Shown here piece after piece: positions 16,496 to 21,328 of a DNA stretch of 21,328 nucleotides. Numbering within the stretch: the stretch's first letter is position 1; the number at the start of each line of letters is the position of its first letter. The position numbers and the translations under genes were made by a program. Origin of the DNA: Clostridiales bacterium UBA4080 (GTDB lineage: Bacteria; Bacillota; Clostridia; Lachnospirales; Vallitaleaceae); NCBI GenBank assembly GCA_002381865.1, contig DFYO01000038.1, positions 1 to 21,328 on the forward strand, written 5' to 3'. The notes beneath the pieces are model-generated. The model was not told the origin of the DNA, did not search any database, and saw only the letters and a list, made by a program, of their open reading frames with translations.

Positions 16496-16610
16496 TGGTT
16501 TCACCTCTTTCTCGACATATTTCCATATTATATGTCGACTTTCGTCGATCTTATTGGTTATTTACGCCTTATGATTTTTTATAGTACTCAAAAATCAAAG
16601 GCTAAACAGC
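16496..16610 (-). promoter_or_regulatory. Structured rpmE mRNA leader, candidate L31 autoregulatory element
   Basis: Three foldable parts lie in the leader. First, a 12-bp interrupted stem: GCCTT (16598-16602) pairs with AAGGC (16566-16570), and GATTTTT (16590-16596) with AAAAATC (16573-16579). Second, TCGAC-GAAA-GTCGA (16535-16548), a GNRA-tetraloop hairpin. Third, a 9-bp stem TCGACATAT/ATATGTCGA (16530-16538 with 16512-16520) ending a few bases before the ribosome site. The second and third share bases 16535-16538 and so exclude each other. L31 leaders have been reported in Firmicutes; I have not matched this one to a model. Confidence 0.5.
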
Positions 16611-16616
16611 TTTTAT

Positions 16617-16645
16617 ATTATAACATACCTGTTTTTTGTGTGCAA
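16617..16645 (-). promoter_or_regulatory. Strong sigma-A promoter of rpmE
   Basis: TTGCAC (16640-16645), a 17-bp spacer and a perfect TATAAT (16617-16622) with extended-10 TG. Transcription should start near 16610, about 115 nt before the start codon. Confidence 0.75.
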
Positions 16646-16708
16646 GTGTTTTGTCCTTTTATTTTTCGTTTATTTCACCTTTATTTTATTAATTTTCATC
16701 TGTTTATT

Positions 16709-18361
16709 TTAGTAGTTTTCTAAAATACTATCCGATAGCTTTTTAACATATTCCTTATTATTGGATGTATTAACAAAGACCTTAAGCATACTGTCAATAA
16801 CATCCTCTGATCTCATGTTACTGCTAACCTTTCTTAGCTTATTTACTGCTTCCATCTCATCTTTATCATATAACAAATCATCTCTTCTAGTGCCTGATTT
16901 AGTAACATCTATTGCCGGGAATATTCTTTTTTCGGATAGTTTTCTGTCTAACACCAATTCCATATTTCCTGTTCCCTTGAACTCTTCAAATACCATGTCA
17001 TCCATTTTACTTCCAGTGTCAACTAGGGCAGTTGCCAAAACTGTAAGGCTTCCTCCCTCTTCAATGTTTCGAGCAGCTCCAAAAAACTTTTTAGGCATAT
17101 ATAAAGCTGCAGGATCAAGTCCTCCCGATAATGTTCTTCCACTTGGCGGAATAATAAGATTATATGCTCTGGCAAGTCTTGTGATGCTGTCTAAAAGAAT
17201 AACAAGATCTTTCTTTTCTTCAACCATTCGCTTTGCTCTTGCTAAAACCATCTCTGAAACTCTTTTATGATGTTCAGGAAGCTCATCAAAAGTAGAATGA
17301 ATTACCTCGACCTTTTCGCCTGTAATAGATCTTTTTATATCCGTCACTTCTTCAGGTCTCTCATCAATCAGTAATACCAGAAGATAAATATCCGGATAAT
17401 TTTTTGTTATTGAATTTGCAACCCTTTTTAACAACGTTGTCTTTCCAGCCTTTGGCGGTGATACAATCATACCCCTTTGTCCCTTACCTATTGGGGCAAT
17501 AAAGTCTATCAGTCTTGTTGAATAATCCTTGCTTACAGTTTCAAGTCTTAATCTTTCATTTGGGAAAATTGGAGTTAATTCTTCAAAATTTGGTCTCTTA
17601 TTTGCATTTGCAGGATCATCATCATTAATTGCCCTAACCTGTAACAGTGCTCCAAATTTTTCATTGTTTTTTGGAAATCTTATATTGCCCTCAATAATAT
17701 CTCCCGTTCTCATATCAAATCTTTTGATTTGTGTAGGCGAAACATATACATCGTTTTCACCTGGCATATAATTGTCGCCTCTTATAAAACCAAATCCATC
17801 TGGCAATACCTCAAGTATGCCTCTGACAACATTACTTCTGTCCATATTTTGAAGATCTTCACCTTTTTTTGCTTTTGCGTTTCTATCTGATCCATTACTG
17901 GTATCAGTTTGTGGTCTTCTAGCTTGAGCATTGTTTTGATTGCTCTTGTTTTGCGGTCTATTTTGTTGCCTGTTTTGATTGCTATCGCTTTGGCTCCTTC
18001 TGCTCTGTGTTGTATTATTGCTTTTATTTCCTTCTCTCTTTTGTTGAGTATTTACATTAATACTTTTAGGGCTTTCATCATGAAAAACATTTTGATTATT
18101 ATCAACAGCTGATGTATATTCCTCTTTTACAGCGATGGGTCCTTCCATAATTTCTCTAAAAAGTGCCTCTTCTTTCGCTTTAACATCAACTATAGGCTCG
18201 TTGTTGCCTTCTTGCTCCTGCTTAATAACCTTTTTTGCTTGAATCTCTGTTAGAAGCTGTGCCAACTCTGCCTTTTTAAAGCCAGTTACTCTGACCATTC
18301 CAACACTTTTTGCCTCTAGCCTCAACTCTGCCAGAGAATACTTTGAATAATCTTTATACAC
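16709..18361 (-). CDS. rho: Transcription termination factor Rho with N/Q-rich insertion
   Basis: Hexameric RNA-dependent ATPase that releases transcripts. Counting from the upstream GTG at 18370: residues about 7-50 form the helical RhoN part, about 180-250 the RNA-binding cold-shock-like domain (RNP motif DGFGFIR), and about 270-550 the ATPase core with Walker A SPPKAGKTT (304-312), Walker B LLVLLIDERPEE (330-341) and the R/Q-loop region PPSGRTLSGG. Residues about 100-165 are a low-complexity insertion in which 24 of 57 residues (104-160) are Asn or Gln, with Ser and Arg. Such insertions occur in clostridial Rho, and the Clostridium botulinum one is reported to behave as a prion. The first GTG overlaps the ribosome site GAGGTG, so the GTG at 18359-18361 is the likely start. 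It is monocistronic, between fba and rpmE. Confidence 0.97.
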   Translation of the reverse strand: MYKDYSKYSLAELRLEAKSVGMVRVTGFKKAELAQLLTEIQAKKVIKQEQEGNNEPIVDVKAKEEALFREIMEGPIAVKEEYTSAVDNNQNVFHDESPKSINVNTQQKREGNKSNNTTQSRRSQSDSNQNRQQNRPQNKSNQNNAQARRPQTDTSNGSDRNAKAKKGEDLQNMDRSNVVRGILEVLPDGFGFIRGDNYMPGENDVYVSPTQIKRFDMRTGDIIEGNIRFPKNNEKFGALLQVRAINDDDPANANKRPNFEELTPIFPNERLRLETVSKDYSTRLIDFIAPIGKGQRGMIVSPPKAGKTTLLKRVANSITKNYPDIYLLVLLIDERPEEVTDIKRSITGEKVEVIHSTFDELPEHHKRVSEMVLARAKRMVEEKKDLVILLDSITRLARAYNLIIPPSGRTLSGGLDPAALYMPKKFFGAARNIEEGGSLTVLATALVDTGSKMDDMVFEEFKGTGNMELVLDRKLSEKRIFPAIDVTKSGTRRDDLLYDKDEMEAVNKLRKVSSNMRSEDVIDSMLKVFVNTSNNKEYVKKLSDSILENY

Positions 18362-18394
18362 TTTTTTCACCTCGTAATCACTAATTATATGTTT

Positions 18395-18423
18395 ATACTA
18401 CAGATCTCTGTAGTTGTTTTCAA
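18395..18423 (-). promoter_or_regulatory. rho promoter with an internal palindrome
   Basis: TTGAAA (18418-18423), a 17-bp spacer and TAGTAT (18395-18400). A near-perfect 18-bp palindrome, ACTACAGA-GA-TCTGTAGT (18397-18414), fills most of the spacer and part of the -10 box, where a bound repressor would block RNA polymerase. The predicted leader is short, about 27 nt. Confidence 0.5.
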
Positions 18424-18485
18424 TTTTATTAAATTAAACTAATATGGAGTTATTAAGAATTGTATTGAAAATACAAGAAATGCTA

Positions 18486-18527
18486 AATTATATTATCTGA
18501 GAAATTGTATTCTCAGATAATATAATT
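18486..18527. repeat. 17-bp perfect inverted repeat (large hairpin) between fba and rho
   Basis: Arms 18486-18502 and 18511-18527 pair perfectly around an 8-nt loop (AATTGTAT). It is AT-rich with a GAGA/TCTC tip. No U tract follows on either strand. It may terminate fba read-through, act as a protein-binding site or end a small transcript. Confidence 0.6.
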
Positions 18528-18735
18528 ATATAGATATTATCTCTATATACACACAGAGCTTATTATCGTATAGGTTTCCTAGTTCATTTGGAATGCTCTT
18601 TACTATTAAGCACGTACAAACTAAGCCATACCTGTCTGTCTTAATTATAAAATTTTTAATTTCCTAAAAGCAGCTTTTTTTATTTAAAACACTGCTTATA
18701 CATATTGAATATAATTTATTGTTTATCTATTGTAT
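18528..18735. other. Non-coding stretch downstream of fba
   Basis: No open frame of note on either strand. Reading along the minus strand after fba there is a weak stem AAGCAG/CTGCTT with a long loop near 18668-18700, then about 110 bp with less AT bias than the other gaps and several short complementary pieces (AGAGC/GCTCT, TTCC/GGAA). It could hold a small RNA or the fba 3' end; nothing matches a family I recognise. Confidence 0.3.
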
Positions 18736-19587
18736 TTAAGCTTTATTGTTGCTTCCAAATATTTTTATTTTTGTCTTTACAACTTCTTTTATAGCTTCAG
18801 TACCAGGTCCAAGAATTTTTCTTGGATCATAAGCGTCTGGTTTTTCTGCAATAAACTTATGAACCGCTCTTTGAAAAGCTTGTCTCAAATCAGTATCAAT
18901 ATTAATTTTGTTAACTCCTAGTGATACTGCTTTTTTAATGTCTTCTTCTGAAATGCCCGAAGCACCATGAAGTACTACTGGAATATTTAATGCTTTTTTT
19001 ATTGTTTCAAGTCTATTAAAATCCAATTCAGGCTTGCCTTTATATACTCCGTGCGCATTACCTATAGCAATAGCTAAGAAATCAACTCCTGTCTGCTTGT
19101 AAAATAAAACTGCCTCTTCAGGATCAGTCATACTAGCTTCTCTATCGGAAATATTAACATTATCTTCAACGCCGCCTATTTTCCCGAGCTCAGCTTCAAC
19201 AGAAACTCCCATTGGCTTTGCAATATCAATAACTTGCTTAGTTACTTTTATGTTCTCCTCAAGTGAAGATTTTGAACCATCATACATAATTGATGTCCAT
19301 CCATCTCTTAAGCACTTCATAATAACATCCCAATCAGTTCCATGATCTAAGTGTAGTGCAACAGGTACTGTTGCCATTTCTGCCATCTTCCTTACGATTA
19401 ATGCAAGAACTTCACTTCCAGCATACGTAATTGCGCTTTGACTCGCTTGAAGAATTACGGGCGATCGTTCTTCCTCAGCTGCTGCAATTACAGCCTGTAC
19501 CATTTCTAGATTACTAACATTAAAAGCTCCAACTGCGTAATTCCCCTCATGTGCCTTCTGTAAAATATCCATTCCTGAGACTAACAT
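18736..19587 (-). CDS. fba: Class II fructose-1,6-bisphosphate aldolase
   Basis: Zinc-dependent glycolytic enzyme cleaving fructose 1,6-bisphosphate to dihydroxyacetone phosphate and glyceraldehyde 3-phosphate. It has 283 residues, the usual size of the short Gram-positive class. Motifs seen are GAFNVSNLEM (20-29), ALHLDHG with catalytic D81 and metal ligand H82, EAELGKIGG (131-139), the metal ligand H179 in IGNAHGVYKG, and H209 in VVLHGASG with the following phosphate-binding INIDTDLR. The ATG follows an excellent AAGGAGG. It is a single-gene unit upstream of rho. A tagatose-bisphosphate aldolase is a less likely alternative, since those share this fold. Confidence 0.95.
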   Translation of the reverse strand: MLVSGMDILQKAHEGNYAVGAFNVSNLEMVQAVIAAAEEERSPVILQASQSAITYAGSEVLALIVRKMAEMATVPVALHLDHGTDWDVIMKCLRDGWTSIMYDGSKSSLEENIKVTKQVIDIAKPMGVSVEAELGKIGGVEDNVNISDREASMTDPEEAVLFYKQTGVDFLAIAIGNAHGVYKGKPELDFNRLETIKKALNIPVVLHGASGISEEDIKKAVSLGVNKINIDTDLRQAFQRAVHKFIAEKPDAYDPRKILGPGTEAIKEVVKTKIKIFGSNNKA

Positions 19588-19640
19588 GAATTACCTCCTT
19601 TTATTTATCTCTATTATAAACTCTCGAAACTTTCATTATT

Positions 19641-19670
19641 ATTTTACCATAATCTCCTAATTCTTTGCAA
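19641..19670 (-). promoter_or_regulatory. Promoter of fba
   Basis: TTGCAA (19665-19670), an 18-bp spacer ending in TGG (extended -10) and TAAAAT (19641-19646). A TATAAT also occurs at 19613-19618 but lacks a -35 partner. Confidence 0.5.
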
Positions 19671-19749
19671 GAACAATAAACTACGGTCAAATGCTAATAA
19701 CATACATTTTTTTTTAAAATATTAGTTTTTCGAGTTGTTTATTTTAGAA

Positions 19750-20721
19750 TTATTTTGTATTGTTAAACTTTTGTCTAAACCCACATCTTTTGCACAGCTC
19801 TTCAATAACCTTGTTTTCCGAAAATCCTTTTGAAAATTCCTTGGCTCTATTCGAATTTAGAATATCTTGCAAGGTCTCTTTGAAAATATTGCCCAAATCA
19901 ATAATTCCCTTTTCATCTAAACAACAAGGAATAACTGTACCATCTGCTAAAATAGCAATTTGAGATTTCAATCCATAACAATAACCTCTGTCATTAATTA
20001 TCTTCTCCTTTATATCAGGCCACTGGAATTGTTCACTCTGACTTAGATATAAATTTTTAAGGAGCTTTATTCCTTTTCCTTCATATGCTCCTTCAATTAT
20101 TTCTTTGTTGTCTAAAAATTCTTCAGCTATCATTTTTAATATTTCGCTATTTGAAAAAATTTCTGTGTTCTTCTGTTCATAATCAAGTTCTAATCCGTTC
20201 TCATCTAGTAATTTCTGAGTTAATAGCTCTTGATAATTTCTTTTGTCCTGTTTAATATTCCATAAACGATAATCAATATAAATCTCGGTATTATCAAGTG
20301 TTTTTTTAGTAAATCTAAAAATATTATTCAGATACTTCTGTTTTTCATTTTTTGTTTTATAGTTTTCAATACTTTGTAGTGAAAAACTAATCTGTCTGAT
20401 TGCTTTGCTGTTTAGTAATAGCTCCTCATGCATATCAATTAAGCTGCCATTAGTTGTTAAGTTAATCTTTAACAGGTTTTTTTGGGCAATATTAATGATT
20501 TCTCTTAATTGTGGATGCAATAATGGCTCTCCTTTTACATGCAAGCATATATGTCCGGTATAACGAGAAATTTCTTCAAATAACCTGTCCACTTGCTCAA
20601 TACTCATTGATTTTGCTTCTTGGTCTTTTTGGTTAGGGCAAAAGCTACAAAAAAAATTACATTGATTTGTTATTTCAATATAGATTTTTTTGAATTTATA
20701 GCCGTTATTTTGCTTAATCAA
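19750..20721 (-). CDS. Radical SAM / SPASM-type iron-sulfur protein
   Basis: A 323-residue enzyme with the radical SAM cluster motif CNFFCSFC (C21, C25, C28), a GEPLLHP motif that helps bind S-adenosylmethionine, and a C-terminal SPASM-like region with C248, C266, C267, C310 and C313 (ADGTVIPCC and ELCKRCGF), expected to hold one or two auxiliary Fe-S clusters. Family members modify peptides, activate enzymes or act on small molecules. No precursor peptide, sulfatase or partner gene is near, so the substrate is unknown. Translation starts at TTG (20719-20721), supported by GGAGG about ten bases upstream and the lack of an ATG. It has its own promoter and no co-directional neighbour within 160 bp. 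Confidence 0.9.
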   Translation of the reverse strand: MIKQNNGYKFKKIYIEITNQCNFFCSFCPNQKDQEAKSMSIEQVDRLFEEISRYTGHICLHVKGEPLLHPQLREIINIAQKNLLKINLTTNGSLIDMHEELLLNSKAIRQISFSLQSIENYKTKNEKQKYLNNIFRFTKKTLDNTEIYIDYRLWNIKQDKRNYQELLTQKLLDENGLELDYEQKNTEIFSNSEILKMIAEEFLDNKEIIEGAYEGKGIKLLKNLYLSQSEQFQWPDIKEKIINDRGYCYGLKSQIAILADGTVIPCCLDEKGIIDLGNIFKETLQDILNSNRAKEFSKGFSENKVIEELCKRCGFRQKFNNTK

Positions 20722-20739
20722 TGGTTATTTTCCTCCGCA

Positions 20740-20843
20740 TGCGTTAAAACTAATAAGCAAGTACTGTTAAGTCTTAGGTATTATAACAACTCTAAACTTA
20801 CTTGTCTATATATTTTTTTTACTACTTCCTTGATTTTAACGCA
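20740..20843. repeat. 10-bp inverted repeat flanking the radical SAM promoter
   Basis: TGCGTTAAAA (20740-20749) and TTTTAACGCA (20834-20843) are perfect complements 84 bp apart. One arm lies just before the ribosome site, the other upstream of the -35 box. Only one arm would be transcribed, so an RNA hairpin cannot explain it. Confidence 0.4.
20780..20808 (-). promoter_or_regulatory. Promoter of the radical SAM gene
   Basis: TAGACA (20803-20808), a 17-bp spacer and a perfect TATAAT (20780-20785) with extended-10 TG. Predicted start near 20773, leader about 50 nt. Confidence 0.65.
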
Positions 20844-21039
20844 ATATTATTCTAATCAAATAAATTATATGTATATATATGCGCATTAATAATTTTGATC
20901 ATAATAAAACACTTTTTTTATATTTTATTTATTCATATTATATATTCCAAGCTCGAATTACATAGCTTCCTTCTGTTGATATTAAAATCATTATACTGTA
21001 CGCAATATTTCGAAAAATATTTTTGACTCTATAGCAAAC
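20844..21039. other. AT-rich gap between the radical SAM promoter and the tRNA terminator
   Basis: About 200 bp without a supported gene. A TATAAT (minus strand, 20990-20995) has no good -35 partner, and the longest minus-strand ATG frame is about 16 codons with no ribosome site. I see no other structure. Confidence 0.4.
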
Positions 21040-21077
21040 AAAAAAACCCCTCTACCTAGGCATTTCTAAGTAAAAGG
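21040..21077 (-). terminator. Intrinsic terminator of the tRNA operon
   Basis: CCTTTTACTTAG (21066-21077) pairs along 12 positions, with several G-U pairs, with CTAGGTAGAGGG (21048-21059) around a 6-nt loop, followed by G and seven T residues on the minus strand. It starts about 9 nt after the tRNA-Arg 3' end. Confidence 0.85.
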
Positions 21078-21085
21078 ATTTCAAC

Positions 21086-21159
21086 TGTGCGCAGAAGGAT
21101 TCGAACCCTCGGCCTTCTGGTCCGTAGCCAGACGCTCTATCCAACTGAGCTATGCACAC
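21086..21159 (-). tRNA. tRNA-Arg (anticodon ACG)
   Basis: A 74-nt cloverleaf. The acceptor stem GTGTGCA pairs with TGCGCAC (one G-U), discriminator A; the D arm holds GCTCAGTTGGATAGAGC; the anticodon stem TCTGG/CCAGA encloses the loop CTACGGA with anticodon ACG; the T arm is GAGGG-TTCGAAT-CCTTC. CCA is not encoded. The first anticodon base is expected to be deaminated to inosine to read CGU, CGC and CGA. Confidence 0.97.
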
Positions 21160-21169
21160 AAATACTTAA

Positions 21170-21253
21170 TGCCCGAGACCGGAATCGAACCGGTACGATC
21201 TCGCGATCGCAGGATTTTAAGTCCTGTGCGTCTGCCAGTTCCGCCACTCGGGC
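21170..21253 (-). tRNA. tRNA-Leu (anticodon UAA)
   Basis: An 84-nt class II tRNA. Acceptor stem GCCCGAG/CTCGGGC, discriminator A; anticodon loop CTTAAAA within AGGA/TCCT, giving UAA; a long variable arm (GCGATCGCGAGATCGT region) typical of leucine tRNAs; T arm CCGG-TTCGATT-CCGG. CCA is not encoded. It lies 10 nt upstream of tRNA-Arg in the same operon. Confidence 0.97.
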
Positions 21254-21303
21254 ACATCAAATATATGGTATGGCTAATCTGTAGTATTTTACTAGAGATT
21301 AAA

Positions 21304-21328
21304 TGGGCGCAACAGGGCTCGAACCTGT
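21304..21328 (-). tRNA. Partial tRNA, 3' end only
   Basis: A complete T arm (ACAGG-TTCGAGC-CCTGT), acceptor 3' strand TGCGCCC and discriminator A are present; the window ends before the anticodon. The 5' end should read GGGCGCA. The identity cannot be assigned. It is 50 nt upstream of tRNA-Leu. Confidence 0.85.

Noticed and set aside
16761..17270. 169-residue plus-strand open frame
   Set aside because: It lies wholly antisense to the conserved ATPase core of rho; its Ser/Leu-rich content is typical of a shadow frame.
21087..21284. 65-residue plus-strand open frame across the tRNAs
   Set aside because: It is antisense to two complete tRNAs; this is the familiar false protein produced by tRNA genes.

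Overview
The window comes from a low-GC, AT-rich Gram-positive anaerobe. Strong GGAGG-type ribosome sites, many GTG/TTG starts and the order fba - rho - rpmE - DUF1385 - prmC - prfA fit the class Clostridia. A Peptostreptococcaceae-like host is my guess and not proven. Almost everything lies on the minus strand; a two-gene island (8009-9125) is the only plus-strand coding.

Layout, left to right. (a) 62-2165: a transmembrane methyl-accepting chemotaxis protein broken by a short deletion/frameshift at its signalling tip. (b) 2340-2580: non-coding, rich in hairpins, including a perfect 15-bp inverted repeat that looks like a dispersed palindromic element. (c) 2579-7587: a cold-shock protein with its own promoter, and upstream of it a tight run fabV - membrane GGDEF cyclase - EAL/CBS-like/GGDEF hybrid. 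(d) 7681-9125: a small five-cysteine protein, probably from a leaderless mRNA, divergent from a VOC-family and metallo-beta-lactamase-fold gene pair. The two promoters have mirror-image TTGCCC -35 boxes. (e) 9122-11797: a 891-residue PAS/GGDEF/EAL protein, the third c-di-GMP enzyme in 9 kb. (f) 11982-13028: a family 2 glycosyltransferase. (g) 13236-19587: housekeeping block with prfA, prmC, a DUF1385 membrane protein, rpmE with a structured leader, rho with an N/Q-rich insertion and a palindromic promoter, and fba. (h) 19750-20721: a radical SAM/SPASM protein. (i) 21040-21328: a tRNA operon (Arg-ACG, Leu-UAA and the 3' end of a third) with its terminator.

The main theme of the left half is cyclic-di-GMP turnover and signalling (three synthesis/degradation proteins and a dead chemoreceptor). 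The right half is core translation, transcription termination and glycolysis. No CRISPR array, transposase, phage gene or GEMM-type riboswitch was seen. The best candidates for new biology are the rpmE leader with mutually exclusive hairpins, the operator-like palindrome inside the rho promoter together with the N/Q-rich Rho insertion, the fabV/c-di-GMP operon, the mirror-image divergent promoters with a leaderless cysteine-rich protein, and the palindromic intergenic element at 2340-2480.
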